A stretch of 32,093 bases of DNA from Negativicutes bacterium (GCA_009929485.1 SAAJ01000035.1:1-32093), one strand, 5' to 3'. Positions 24,320 to 32,093 are shown, numbered from the stretch's first letter. Notes: generated from the letters alone by a model not told the origin. Translations and numbers: made by a program.

Positions 24320-24346
24320 GTTAAAGCCACTTTCTCTGGCTTTAAC
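24320..24346. repeat. Inverted repeat upstream of the LysR gene
   Basis: GTTAAAGCCA (24320-24329) and TGGCTTTAAC (24337-24346) are perfectly complementary around a 7-base loop. It lies about 70 bases before the LysR start and has no T run, so it may be an operator or a leader hairpin. Confidence 0.45.
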
Positions 24347-24417
24347 GCCCATGGCGAAGCGTTGCCATAGCTTGCCGCGGCGGCTACAATGAAAAGAGAA
24401 AGGGCGGCGGTGAGCGG

Positions 24418-25320
24418 ATGGAATTGCGATTGCTGAAGACTTTTTTGCTGGTAGCCCGGTTGCTGAACATCACTCAGGCAGCGGAACGCCTGAATTTTAC
24501 GCAGCCGGCTATTACGGCGCAAATTCATAATCTGGAAATCGCTGTAGGAGCGCGGCTTTTTACACGCAAGGGGAAGCGTTTGCTGCTAACCGAAGCGGGA
24601 CTGCGCCTGGTGGCGCACGCGGAGAGCATCTTGCTGCAGTGGGAGCAGGCTAAGGAAGAGCTGGCTGTGTACGCAGAAAATCGCGAGTCCTTGGTGTTAG
24701 GCGTATCCACGCAGCTGATTAATTATTTTTTACCGGATGTGCTGCGGCGGCTGCAAGAGAAAATGCCTCAACTGATTGTTAGTGTGGAAGTGTGCTCCAA
24801 TACGAAGACCGTACTGCAGGGCGTAGAAGACGGCCAGTTTGATTTGGGTCTGATTCACGGACGCAATTACTTGCGGCGCCTGAAGGAGCATGCTGTTTGG
24901 GGAGAAGATATTCTCTGGGTGATTGGCCAGAACTGTTCTTGGGAAAACGGGGACGTATTGCCCTTGGTTAATTTTAAGCAAGGCAGTGATTTTAGAGCCC
25001 AATGGGAGTTGGCGCGAGGCAGCCAGCCATATCATACGGTGGCTGAGTACAGTGATTCCGAAGCGGTCAAGCGGGCGGTGTTGAACGGCTTAGGGGCGGC
25101 CTATCTGCCCAAGACGCTGGTGCAGGAGGAGCTGCAGCAAGGAAAGCTGCGTTTAGCCGAGGGGCCGGCTTTACAGATGAAGATTTTTTTAGTACATCGT
25201 GTCAGGCAGACCTTTACTGCCGCTATGCAAGCGTTGCTTTGGCAGTTGAGTGAAAATTCCGCAGCCGAAGAAAGCTTGCTGACTCTTCTGGGGGAAATGG
25301 ATGCTTATAAAAATAAATGA
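24418..25320 (+). CDS. LysR-family transcriptional regulator
   Basis: A 300-residue regulator starting at ATG 24418 after a GGCGGTGAG site. Residues 1-60 form the winged helix-turn-helix (LLNITQAAERLNFTQPAITA, then GARLFTRKGKRLLLTEAG). Residues 88-285 are the periplasmic-binding-protein-like effector domain. The length is standard. It follows the DUF3100 pair in the same direction but behind a terminator and lies before an aspartate/glutamate racemase. It may control the amidohydrolase/DUF3100 system or the racemase. The effector is unknown. Confidence 0.9.
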   Translation: MELRLLKTFLLVARLLNITQAAERLNFTQPAITAQIHNLEIAVGARLFTRKGKRLLLTEAGLRLVAHAESILLQWEQAKEELAVYAENRESLVLGVSTQLINYFLPDVLRRLQEKMPQLIVSVEVCSNTKTVLQGVEDGQFDLGLIHGRNYLRRLKEHAVWGEDILWVIGQNCSWENGDVLPLVNFKQGSDFRAQWELARGSQPYHTVAEYSDSEAVKRAVLNGLGAAYLPKTLVQEELQQGKLRLAEGPALQMKIFLVHRVRQTFTAAMQALLWQLSENSAAEESLLTLLGEMDAYKNK

Positions 25321-25331
25321 TGGATGGCATA

Positions 25332-25364
25332 AAAAGCGCTGATTTTTCAGGGCTTTTCTTTTTG
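25332..25364 (+). terminator. Terminator of the LysR gene
   Basis: AAAAGC and CTGA pair with TCAG and GCTTTT around one G-G mismatch (25332-25357), followed by CTTTTTG. It lies 12 bases after the stop. Confidence 0.7.
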
Positions 25365-25405
25365 TGTAAGCTAAAAACAGAGATACGCAAAAGGAGGCGG
25401 AACCT

Positions 25406-26143
25406 ATGGCGATGATTGGAGTGCTCGGGGGTATGGGGCCCATGGCAACAGCGGATTTGTTTGTGAAGATGATTGAAAATACAAAAGCGCAGACCGACCA
25501 GGAACATCTTTCTATTTTGATTTATAACAATCCGCATATTCCTTCGCGCATTGACGCTATTTTACATGGGGCGCCCAGTCCGGAGGCGGAGCTGGTGCGT
25601 TCTGCGAAATTGTTGGAGCGTTCAGGGGCTAATTTTATTGTAATCCCTTGTAATACGGCGCATTTTTGGTTTGCAGCGGTGCAAAAGGCGGTGACTATTC
25701 CAGTATTGCATATTATTGATACCGTAGCGGAGCATTTGCTGCAGGCGCAAAAATATGAGGCGCAGGAAATCATGTTGTTTGCTACGGAGGCAACGATACG
25801 CACCGGGCTGTATCAACAGCGCTTGAGTCAAAAAGGCCTGGCCTTTTTGACGCCGCAGCCGGAAGAACAATGGCTTATTTCCCAGGCAATTGCCGAGGTG
25901 AAAAGCGGACACATAAATGGCAGTCCTTGCTTAGAACGGCTGAGAGAAATGATGGCGTGTTATAGTCGCAGCGGTGTGAAAGCGTTTATTGCCGGCTGTA
26001 CGGAAATTCCGTTGCTTTTTGCCAAAGTGCAGGGGGAGTTTAAAACGGTGGACCCTACGCTGCTTTTAGCGCAGCGGGCGGTTCAACTGGCGCGCAAGCT
26101 GGAGCGCAAAGAACAAGAACGTGCGGTGTGTATACGGGTATAA
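25406..26143 (+). CDS. Aspartate/glutamate racemase family protein (RacX/YgeA-like)
   Basis: A 245-residue protein starting at ATG 25406, with AAAAGGAGG about 8 bases upstream. GVLGGMGPMATADLF (5-19) is the family's N-terminal signature. The two catalytic cysteines are in IPCNTAH (Cys82) and AGCTEIPL (Cys198), so a cofactor-independent two-base racemase is expected. The substrate could be aspartate, glutamate or a broader set of amino acids, as in RacX and YgeA. It has its own ribosome binding site after the LysR terminator. With the M20D hydrolase upstream, conversion of D-amino acids released by hydrolysis is one reading. Confidence 0.88.
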   Translation: MAMIGVLGGMGPMATADLFVKMIENTKAQTDQEHLSILIYNNPHIPSRIDAILHGAPSPEAELVRSAKLLERSGANFIVIPCNTAHFWFAAVQKAVTIPVLHIIDTVAEHLLQAQKYEAQEIMLFATEATIRTGLYQQRLSQKGLAFLTPQPEEQWLISQAIAEVKSGHINGSPCLERLREMMACYSRSGVKAFIAGCTEIPLLFAKVQGEFKTVDPTLLLAQRAVQLARKLERKEQERAVCIRV

Positions 26144-26157
26144 CATAACACTTTAGC

Positions 26158-26186
26158 TTGCCAAGATACTATAGGCCGCTTATAAT
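26158..26186 (+). promoter_or_regulatory. Strong promoter of the C-terminal-Cache chemoreceptor gene
   Basis: TTGCCA (26158-26163) and a perfect TATAAT (26181-26186) are exactly 17 bases apart. The predicted start near 26193 leaves a leader of about 108 bases. Confidence 0.65.
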
Positions 26187-26239
26187 TGTATTCATAAAAC
26201 ATGTGCTCCAAAGACAGCCATGCTTTTAGAGGCAATGCA

Positions 26240-26269
26240 GCCGCTACTCCGTGAGGGGTGGCGGCTTTT
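26240..26269 (+). promoter_or_regulatory. Leader hairpin with GNRA tetraloop
   Basis: An 11-bp stem (26240-26250 with 26255-26265) is capped by GTGA, a GNRA tetraloop, and followed by four T. It lies between the promoter and the receptor's ribosome binding site and could be an attenuator or a structural part of a regulatory RNA. Confidence 0.55.
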
Positions 26270-26300
26270 CTGTGGTTTGTAAGCGAAGGAGGCGGTTGCT

Positions 26301-27776
26301 ATGTGGAATTTTGCAAGAGTAAATAAAGAAGTAGAGGATTTGAACCAATTCATCAAAAAACTTCTCCAAGGAGAGTGGAGCCGGAATTTGACAGTGTTAT
26401 CTTACCGCAAACTGCTTCCTGTAGCTGAGTCCGTTAATGCGTTAGTGAACGATGTTCGTCAATTTGTGCAGCAGTCGCAGATGGCGGCGGCTAAGGTCGC
26501 AGCGGCCGTGGGGCAGGCTCGAGAAGCGCTGGGGAAAACGGCGGCCGAGGGAGCTGTGGTATCGCAGGAAGCGAAGACTTGCAGGGAGTCGGCCTGGCAG
26601 CTAGAGCAACAGGCCAAAGAGGCGGAGCAGCTTATGGCCGGGGTGCATGCTTCGTCGCAGACGATGCTGCAGGTAGCGGAGGGAATTCACGAGAGCAGCG
26701 TGGATGCGCGCAAACGAGCGGAACAAGGCAGGCAGGCTGTGCAGGGCGTAGGCGAATCCATGGCGGGAATACGGCTGCAGTCGACAGAACTGGCAGATAA
26801 AATCAGCGCCTTGTCTCTGACGGCGCAGGCTATACAACAGTTGCTTACGTCGATTCACGGCATTGCTTCTCAGACGCAGTTGCTTTCTTTGAATGCCAGC
26901 ATTGAAGCGGCGCGCGCCGGAGAGCATGGGAGAGGCTTTGCGGTGGTGGCGGAAGAAATTCAGGTTTTATCCGAAGGAAGCAGTAAAGCGGCTCGTGAAG
27001 CGGCGGTGCTGCTGGCTCAGATTGAAGGCGGCGTGCGGGCGGCGGAGCAGGCTATGACGGAAGAAGAAAAAGCGGTGACCGAAGGACAATTGGCGGTCAG
27101 AGAGGCTCTCGAACATTTGGAAGCCATTCAAGATGCCAGCCGAACGACGGAACTAAAACTGGCGGAAGCGGGCGCCGTGCGCCAGGAGCAAGCGGCAACA
27201 GTACAGCAAATGGCTCAAGTCGCCAAACGGATTAATGAGTATTGTCAGCAGCTTCGTCACTGCGCAGAACGGACGGAGGAGGCGTTAGCTCGGCAGAAAG
27301 AGTCGCAAGAAGAGGCTTTAGCCATGGAAACGATCCTGCAGCAAGTGGCAGAGGGATTGCAAAAAGATACTTCACGGATACGCTTGGCGGAAGCGGACGG
27401 CGAGGTGAAAAAGCAGACGGCGCAAATTCTGCAAGAAGTAACGGCGTTGGCTGAGGAGATTTCTCGCTTGCCCGAAACGGCGCAGGAGAAGAAGCTGGAA
27501 CAATGGCTGCGGGAGCATAAAAACCTGGAAGCTGTCTGGTCCAATCGTGAAGACGGCAGTTTTATCGTTTCTTTACCGCCGGCAGGCTTGGCTAATGCTA
27601 ATGGCAGAGAATGGTTTCGCCGGGCTTTGGCGGAGGGGTCCTATGTATCGGAGGTATATGTTTCAGCCATTTCAGGCCATCCTTGCGTAACCGTTGCTGT
27701 TTCCTGCTGCGACCCGGCAGGAAGCAAGGTGATTCTTGGCGTAGACTTGTCCCTGAAGCCAAGAGAAACAGTCTAG
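26301..27776 (+). CDS. Soluble chemoreceptor with C-terminal Cache-like sensor
   Basis: A 491-residue protein starting at ATG 26301, with AAGGAGG about 6 bases upstream. No membrane segment is visible. Residues 8-60 resemble a HAMP segment, and residues 60-390 are a long signalling coiled coil with the tip [20 protein letters not shown] (186-205) and then [14 protein letters not shown]. Residues 395-485 look like a single Cache/PDC module: [17 protein letters not shown], then [27 protein letters not shown] and VILGVDLSL. Cache domains normally lie outside the cell at the N-terminus; here the module is C-terminal and apparently cytoplasmic. It probably senses an intracellular small molecule. 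A TRIC-type channel gene follows 97 bases downstream. Confidence 0.88.
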   Translation: MWNFARVNKEVEDLNQFIKKLLQGEWSRNLTVLSYRKLLPVAESVNALVNDVRQFVQQSQMAAAKVAAAVGQAREALGKTAAEGAVVSQEAKTCRESAWQLEQQAKEAEQLMAGVHASSQTMLQVAEGIHESSVDARKRAEQGRQAVQGVGESMAGIRLQSTELADKISALSLTAQAIQQLLTSIHGIASQTQLLSLNASIEAARAGEHGRGFAVVAEEIQVLSEGSSKAAREAAVLLAQIEGGVRAAEQAMTEEEKAVTEGQLAVREALEHLEAIQDASRTTELKLAEAGAVRQEQAATVQQMAQVAKRINEYCQQLRHCAERTEEALARQKESQEEALAMETILQQVAEGLQKDTSRIRLAEADGEVKKQTAQILQEVTALAEEISRLPETAQEKKLEQWLREHKNLEAVWSNREDGSFIVSLPPAGLANANGREWFRRALAEGSYVSEVYVSAISGHPCVTVAVSCCDPAGSKVILGVDLSLKPRETV

Positions 27777-27813
27777 GTTGGCGCAAGTAAGGGCGGGTTT
27801 TAGCGAGGACTGC

Positions 27814-27843
27814 TTGACGAGACGCCTTGGTGTCAGATACGAT
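27814..27843 (+). promoter_or_regulatory. Probable promoter of the TRIC/UPF0126 gene
   Basis: TTGACG (27814-27819) and TACGAT (27838-27843) are 18 bases apart. The leader to the ATG is about 24 bases. Confidence 0.45.
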
Positions 27844-27873
27844 GAGAGGAGAGTTGTTAAATAAGGAGAGAGT

Positions 27874-28491
27874 ATGGTGCTGAGCGGCTTTGAATATTTG
27901 GGAACTGTGGCCTTTGCCATTTCCGGCGCAATGGTTGGCATTCGCAAGGAGATGGATGTTTTTGGCATTGCCGTTCTGGCGGTGACGACCGCGGTGGGCG
28001 GAGGAATTCTACGAGATGTGCTGGTAGGGCACACGCCGCCGACGGCATTTTTAGATCCGACCTTTACCTTGCTGGCGCTGGCTTCCGCTATTTTGACCTG
28101 CGTTGCTCATTCTTGGCTGGTGCGGATCACCAATGTGGTGCAACTATGCGATGCCGTGGGCTTGGGAGCCTTTACCGCTGTGGGCGCCAGCCTGGCGATT
28201 ACGTATGAATTGAATACGTTATATATCATGGTTTTTCTGGGAGCCGCAACCGGCATTGGCGGCGGCGTGTTGCGAGATGTTTTTGCCAGGGAGATTCCGT
28301 TGGTGTTTCAGCAAGAGATTTATGCGTTGGCGTCCATTGCCGGCGGCGTGGCTCTTTATTACGCCCAGTGGCAGCTGCCTCTCTGGCAGGCTATGTACCT
28401 GTGCTTTTTCCTGACCTTGGGTATTCGCTTGCTTTGCGTGCACTATAATGTCCATTTGCCTAAAGTGGGGCGCGTAACTCGGCATATATAA
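27874..28491 (+). CDS. TRIC-family cation channel (UPF0126)
   Basis: A 205-residue membrane protein starting at ATG 27874, with AAGGAG about 6 bases upstream. It shows the family's internal duplication: FAISGAMVGIRKEMDVFGIA and GGGILRDVLVG in the first half, FTAVGASLA and GGGVLRDVFAREIPLVF in the second. Seven hydrophobic segments fit the prokaryotic TRIC fold, a trimer of monovalent cation (mainly potassium) pores; some homologues are annotated as glycine transporters. It ends at a strong terminator and may be transcribed alone or with the preceding chemoreceptor. Confidence 0.87.
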   Translation: MVLSGFEYLGTVAFAISGAMVGIRKEMDVFGIAVLAVTTAVGGGILRDVLVGHTPPTAFLDPTFTLLALASAILTCVAHSWLVRITNVVQLCDAVGLGAFTAVGASLAITYELNTLYIMVFLGAATGIGGGVLRDVFAREIPLVFQQEIYALASIAGGVALYYAQWQLPLWQAMYLCFFLTLGIRLLCVHYNVHLPKVGRVTRHI

Positions 28492-28503
28492 GGGCGTATT
28501 ATT

Positions 28504-28543
28504 AAAAAAGCGTGTTGCAGCCTCGACTGCAAGGCGCTTTTTT
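28504..28543 (+). terminator. Terminator of the TRIC gene
   Basis: AAAAAAGCG (28504-28512) and TTGCAG pair with CTGCAA and CGCTTTTTT (ending 28543), with a two-base internal mismatch on each side and loop CCTCGA. Confidence 0.85.
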
Positions 28544-28708
28544 AGTGAGGGAATGGGAGATAAGCCCCGTTTTTTAGCAGCTGAGGGAAAAAGAATACAA
28601 AGGGGACATGCCTTTAGTCGCAATTTTTGAACATTAAAAGACGGGCTAAACGATTCGCGCTATAATATAAGAAAATGCTGCAAAGCGCCATGCCTGGAGG
28701 ATATGCTA

Positions 28709-28981
28709 ATGAAAGAAAAAAAGGTATTTAAGTATAATGAAGACGATATCTTAGAATTTATGACAGAATCGTTGGCTGCTCAGCTAGGGTTTGAAGAGTT
28801 TTCAGCAAAAGCAATTTTTATGGGGGAAGCAGGCAAAGACTTGCGGATGGTTTTGGTTTTGGGAGAAGCTGCTGATGAGACTATGGAAAAAGTGGATACA
28901 AACGCTCTGGATATAATGATTGACTATAATGGCTCGCATTCGTGCAATATAACAAGAAAGAACGCCTCTCTTTTGGGATAA
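28709..28981 (+). CDS. Hypothetical small protein
   Basis: A 90-residue protein. Two in-frame ATGs compete; the second, at 28709, has GGAGG 8 bases upstream, whereas the first (28703) is only 2 bases from it, so I use the second. It is acidic and soluble with no cysteine motif except one in SHSCNITRK near the end. The middle (FSAKAIFMGEAGKDLRMVLVLGE) suggests alternating helix and strand. I recognise no family. A perfect TATAAT lies about 40 bases upstream. The aspartate aminotransferase starts 107 bases after its stop, so the two may share a transcript. Confidence 0.6.
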   Translation: MKEKKVFKYNEDDILEFMTESLAAQLGFEEFSAKAIFMGEAGKDLRMVLVLGEAADETMEKVDTNALDIMIDYNGSHSCNITRKNASLLG

Positions 28982-29088
28982 AGTTAAAAGTATACAGGGA
29001 AGATCTTGGCAAATTGTTTGCGTTTGTGAAAATTATTTCGTACAATGATCTGAGGATTGGTATTTTAAATTTCAGGGGGTTGTTATCC

Positions 29089-30279
29089 ATGAACTTATCC
29101 CGTAAAGGTTTGTCGATTAGTCCGTCCGCAACGCTGGCGATTGATTCTAAGGCGAAAAAGCTGAAAGCGGAAGGCATCGATGTGGTTGGTTTCGGCGCTG
29201 GCGAGCCGGATTTTGATACGCCTGTACATATAAAGCAAGCAGCGATTGCTGCGATTGAAGCTGGTTTTACCAAGTATACGCCGGCTTCGGGGACAATGAC
29301 TTTGAAAGAAGCCATTTGCGCCAAATTCAAAAAAGACAATGGCTTAGACTATGCTCCGGCTAATATTGTCATCAGTAACGGTGCCAAGCATTCGCTGGTT
29401 AACGTGTTTCAGGCCATCTGCAATCCTGGGGATGAAGTCATTATTCCTGCGCCGTTTTGGGTCAGCTATCCGGAGATGGTTAAATTGGCCGACGGAGTGC
29501 CTGTCATTGTTTATACGACAGAAGAGCAGGGCTTTAAATTTACGGTAGACCAAATTCGCCAGGCGGTAACGGCGAAGACGAAAGCCATTATCCTCAATAG
29601 CCCCAGCAATCCTACCGGTATGGTTTACACTCGCGAAGAACTGGCGGAGTTGGCAGAACTGGCTGTAGAAAAAGGTTTTTATGTGGTTTCCGACGAAATT
29701 TACGAAAAGCTGATTTATGACGGTAAAACCCATGTCAGCATCGCCAGCATCAATGAGAAAATCAAAGCCCAGACGATCATTGTCAACGGCGTGTCCAAAA
29801 CCTATGCGATGACTGGCTGGCGTATTGGCTACACGGCTTCAACGCCGGAAATTGCCAAGATCATGAGCAATGTGCAAAGCCATGCGACGTCTAACCCGAA
29901 TTCCATCGCCCAAAAAGCGGCGGAAGCGGCAATCAGCGGCCCGCAGGATATGGTGGCGACCATGGTGGCGGCTTTTGCCAGCCGTCGTGACTACATGGTG
30001 AAACGGATTAACAGCATGCCTGGCTTGTCCTGTGTCAATCCGAACGGCGCTTTCTATGTAATGATGAATATTTCCCAGTTGATGGGCAAGGAACTGGCTG
30101 GCCTTAAAATTCAAAGCTCTGATGATTTTGCGAATGTTTTGCTGGAAAAAGCGAACGTTGCCTTGGTGCCTGGCTCCGGTTTTGGCATTGACACCCATGT
30201 GCGTTTGTCCTATGCCACCTCGCAGGAAAATATCACCAAAGGACTGGATCGGATTGAGCAGTTCTTAAAGCAAGGCTAA
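29089..30279 (+). CDS. Aspartate aminotransferase (class I/II, PLP-dependent)
   Basis: A 396-residue enzyme starting at ATG 29089, after a GGGGG site 8-9 bases upstream; the longer frame runs through noncoding DNA. The PLP-binding lysine is in NGVSKTYAMTGWRIGY (Lys237). Other family landmarks are FGAGEPDFDTP (35-45), NSPSNPTG (170-177) and SDEIYEKL (201-208). It is the bacterial subgroup Ib type that exchanges amino groups between aspartate and 2-oxoglutarate, linking oxaloacetate to the C4-dicarboxylate genes in the window. Prephenate may also be a substrate, as in some relatives. It has its own terminator at 30309-30343. Confidence 0.92.
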   Translation: MNLSRKGLSISPSATLAIDSKAKKLKAEGIDVVGFGAGEPDFDTPVHIKQAAIAAIEAGFTKYTPASGTMTLKEAICAKFKKDNGLDYAPANIVISNGAKHSLVNVFQAICNPGDEVIIPAPFWVSYPEMVKLADGVPVIVYTTEEQGFKFTVDQIRQAVTAKTKAIILNSPSNPTGMVYTREELAELAELAVEKGFYVVSDEIYEKLIYDGKTHVSIASINEKIKAQTIIVNGVSKTYAMTGWRIGYTASTPEIAKIMSNVQSHATSNPNSIAQKAAEAAISGPQDMVATMVAAFASRRDYMVKRINSMPGLSCVNPNGAFYVMMNISQLMGKELAGLKIQSSDDFANVLLEKANVALVPGSGFGIDTHVRLSYATSQENITKGLDRIEQFLKQG

Positions 30280-30308
30280 GAGATTGAACTGAAAATGATA
30301 TGAAAAAA

Positions 30309-30343
30309 CCTAGGAATCGCTTAGCGGCTCCTAGGCTTTTTTT
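30309..30343 (+). terminator. Terminator of the aspartate aminotransferase gene
   Basis: CCTAGGAATCGC (30309-30320) pairs with GCGGCTCCTAGG (30324-30335) with one mismatch and one wobble, loop TTA, followed by C and seven T. Confidence 0.9.
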
Positions 30344-30418
30344 CTATGCCTGATAGTAAAGGTTTTGACAGTTTGAAACTCGGCTGTCTCAAGTTCCAGG
30401 AGCCTTTGGATAAAACGG

Positions 30419-30642
30419 GAGGCAACCTTATATTTGAGACAAGATTTGCGCGCGCCTCGAAAAAACGGTCCAAGTCGGCAGTTCCTTAACTCGCTGCGCT
30501 CAAACAGGCGAAACTGTAATCCGCCTTAGCCAGTTTTTTCGTCCTGCGGACCGTCTTGCTCCAATAAAAGTCCCAAATAAAATTGTTGCCTCCGTAGCCC
30601 TCGTTCGAGCCCTCTGGTTCTCCGATTCTCCTCGTTCAATCC
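30419..30642. repeat. Intergenic repeat R1, copy C (full length)
   Basis: The best match to copy A (246-470). It keeps the outer ATTTGAGAC (30432-30440) and the long shared core around TTAACTCGCTGCGCTCAAAC. The middle stem is CGAAAAAAC (30458-30466) with GTTTTTTCG (30533-30541), a paired change relative to copy A. With the terminator before it, the repeat fills most of the 408-base gap between the aminotransferase and the acyltransferase; I see no gene there. Confidence 0.8.
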
Positions 30643-30687
30643 AACTAACTCGGTCATACCCACCTCTAATCCTTAAATTCGTGCTTT

Positions 30688-31815
30688 CTAGCCTTGTTTT
30701 GGCAGGCGGGCCAGCAGGCGGGTAGCTGCGTACCCGGCAGCGCAGCAGAGAAGAAGGCAAACGGCGCAAACTAAAAGGTATTTCGGTAGAACGGGGAAGT
30801 TCCATTTTTGTACGGTGTAGGCAACAGGCAGTACGATCAGTTGATGGAGGATGTAGATGACGTAAGAAGAGGCGGCTAAATTCCGCCAGATAACGCTGCT
30901 GCTATTCAAGTATCGTTGGAACAGGCAAAGCAGAGTCATGAATAGACTTAGACAGAAGATAGAGTGCAGCAAAGCGTGGCCGGCTTTAAAGAGAACTGTA
31001 GGCGCAGCAGGCAGGCCGAGGCGATACAACGTAAAGAGAAGCGTCGCCGGCACGGCAAGAAGCAGCCAGTTGCGCAGGCTGGGTCGGTAGGCGGAAGCGG
31101 GAGCAAACCAAGAATGGCGCCACCCATGAAGACCCAGCAAGAAGTAAAGAAAACAAATACCTAGGCGGGCTGGCTGGAAAGAAACTATATATAATTTGCT
31201 AAACCAGGTGTCGGCGGGCAGGAATAGAGTGGGCGTGAAAAAGGCTGCGCTACACAAAAGAGTGAAACAACAAAAAAAAGAGGCTGACGGAGGGACTGGA
31301 GTCGCCGCCTTTTGCAGCCAATTTGGCCGTAATGCTTGCAGAAGGCCTACAAAAAAGTAAAAGTAGAGCAAGAGTCCTAGAAACCAAAAATGAGCATGAT
31401 TAAACACCTGCGGCGTAAAAAATAGGTTTTGCCAAAAGTAAAGATACGGCGGCGTGTCGGACCGGCTAAACCAGATCATATAGGTAATGGCTGGCGCCAA
31501 CACGAGGACGCCTCCAACCCAGGGCAGGGCGATGCGGTACAATTTGTCCCGGAAGAAGGAACCGATGCCTTTGCGCTGCAGCACGGGCAGCGTAAAATAG
31601 CCTGCAATCCAGAACATAACCGGCATAATAAAAACATCTACCGTAACGATGAACGGAATAAAGGCGGCGCTTGTTTGACTGTCAACGACGTACCACCAGG
31701 CGAGAGGCGGAGCCATGTAACCCAGGGCGATATGAAAAACAATGACCAAGAGAATGACGGCGGCGCGCAGATTATCCAAGAAATATAAGCGCCTGGAGGC
31801 ATTGGCATGGGGCAT
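30688..31815 (-). CDS. Acyltransferase-3 family membrane protein
   Basis: A 375-residue protein with about ten hydrophobic segments. I prefer ATG 31815, about 10 bases after an AAAGG site; GTG 31824 lies only 2 bases from it. The opening FLDNLRAAVILLVIVFHIAL (from about residue 12) holds the Arg and His pattern of the acyltransferase-3 (OafA/YrhL-like) family, and VMFWIAGYF and HFWFLGLLLYFY follow as usual. These proteins move acyl groups onto sugars or other surface molecules. No glycan cluster surrounds it, so the acceptor is unknown. It is isolated: R1 copy C lies past its end and a divergent promoter past its start. Confidence 0.83.
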   Translation of the reverse strand: MPHANASRRLYFLDNLRAAVILLVIVFHIALGYMAPPLAWWYVVDSQTSAAFIPFIVTVDVFIMPVMFWIAGYFTLPVLQRKGIGSFFRDKLYRIALPWVGGVLVLAPAITYMIWFSRSDTPPYLYFWQNLFFTPQVFNHAHFWFLGLLLYFYFFVGLLQALRPNWLQKAATPVPPSASFFCCFTLLCSAAFFTPTLFLPADTWFSKLYIVSFQPARLGICFLYFLLGLHGWRHSWFAPASAYRPSLRNWLLLAVPATLLFTLYRLGLPAAPTVLFKAGHALLHSIFCLSLFMTLLCLFQRYLNSSSVIWRNLAASSYVIYILHQLIVLPVAYTVQKWNFPVLPKYLLVCAVCLLLCCAAGYAATRLLARLPKQG

Positions 31816-31868
31816 GCATTTCACAACCTTTCAAAAAAATAATTGCTTTCGTAAAATTTTCGGCTATA

Positions 31869-31897
31869 TTGACGAACACGCGTGCATTTGATAGCAT
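31869..31897 (+). promoter_or_regulatory. Promoter TTGACG-17-TAGCAT at the right edge
   Basis: TTGACG (31869-31874) and TAGCAT (31892-31897) are 17 bases apart. The start near 31904 would precede the small frame at 31947 by about 43 bases. It points away from the acyltransferase gene. Confidence 0.5.
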
Positions 31898-31946
31898 GAG
31901 TAAATGATGTGTAACGATTTCGTAAAAAGAAAAAGAGGCGAGAATC

Positions 31947-32093
31947 ATGGGCGAAGTTTTGGTGAAGGCAGCCGCGTTTGTCTTCATTATTTTTTGGTTC
32001 TATAATAAATGTTGGGGTAAGCACGCAAGAGCATGTTTACCTCAACATTTTTTTGCACAAAAAAATGAGCATAAAGTAAATAACTCACATACA
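31947..32093 (+). CDS. Possible small membrane peptide, open at the right edge
   Basis: ATG 31947 follows GAGG by 8 bases. The frame is open for 49 codons to the window end. Residues 5-20 (LVKAAAFVFIIFWFYN) form one hydrophobic segment, followed by a basic stretch with two cysteines. A terminator-like hairpin (32007-32054) lies inside the frame, so either transcription often stops within it or the frame is not a real gene. I know no matching family. Confidence 0.3.
   Translation, partial: MGEVLVKAAAFVFIIFWFYNKCWGKHARACLPQHFFAQKNEHKVNNSHT
32007..32054 (+). terminator. Terminator-like hairpin at the right edge
   Basis: ATGTTGGGGTAA (32009-32020) pairs with TTACCTCAACAT (32037-32048) with one G-U pair and a 16-base loop, followed by a run of T. 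With the promoter at 31869 it would define an RNA of about 150 nt. Confidence 0.7.

Noticed and set aside
26187-26300. c-di-GMP riboswitch upstream of the chemoreceptor
   Set aside because: The expected conserved blocks of the c-di-GMP-I and -II classes are not visible; only a GNRA-capped stem is supported.
1-32093. CRISPR arrays, tRNA or rRNA genes, prophage or transposase genes
   Set aside because: I looked for regularly spaced repeats, tRNA-like cloverleaf arms, and integrase or transposase motifs and saw none.

Overview
The window is a chromosomal stretch of a strictly anaerobic, probably diderm Firmicute. My best guess is a Negativicute of the Sporomusaceae type, inferred from the mix of functions rather than from a marker gene. 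The indications are a Tat-exported [FeFe] hydrogenase with a membrane cytochrome b, YqeB/XdhC maturation genes for selenium-dependent molybdenum hydroxylases, a DcuC C4-dicarboxylate carrier with a malic enzyme, and many chemotaxis and c-di-GMP proteins. I see no rRNA, tRNA, CRISPR array, prophage or transposase gene. About 29 genes are supported.

Layout from the left. 1-545: a possible gene tail, a strong promoter running straight into a terminator, and copy A of a structured repeat (R1). 546-2416: yqeB, xdhC and a separate XdhC N-terminal domain gene, overlapping one another. 2539-5327: manC and manB, which make GDP-mannose. 5473-7773 (minus): an operon of hydrogenase large subunit, Tat small subunit and cytochrome b. 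7774-8290: AT-rich intergenic DNA with a 26-bp-arm hairpin. 8291-10881 (minus): a GlpA-like FAD oxidoreductase and a fosmidomycin-resistance-type MFS transporter. 11036-13043: soluble chemoreceptor, glyoxalase-fold protein and HD-GYP phosphodiesterase in one operon. 13528-17607: DcuC, a YibE/F membrane protein and malic enzyme. 17802-18476 (minus): a GntR/FCD regulator. 18715-21192: a Cache-HAMP-PAS-GGDEF-HD-GYP protein.

Right half. 21359-24165: an M20D amidohydrolase transcribed away from two overlapping membrane genes of the DUF3100 type, with a palindrome between them, then a LysR regulator (24418-25320) and an aspartate/glutamate racemase (25406-26143). This is the best candidate here for an undescribed transport-and-hydrolysis system. 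26301-28491: a soluble chemoreceptor whose Cache-like sensor is at its C-terminus, then a TRIC/UPF0126 channel. 28709-30279: a small unknown protein and an aspartate aminotransferase. 30419-30642: copy C of R1. 30688-31815 (minus): an acyltransferase-3 membrane protein. The right edge holds a promoter and a small open frame containing a terminator-like hairpin.

C4-dicarboxylate and amino-acid metabolism recur: DcuC, malic enzyme, aspartate aminotransferase, aspartate/glutamate racemase and amidohydrolase. A second theme is signalling: two soluble chemoreceptors, one HD-GYP and one GGDEF/HD-GYP protein. Two intergenic repeat families (R1 and R2) and two 26-bp-arm palindromes lie between genes.
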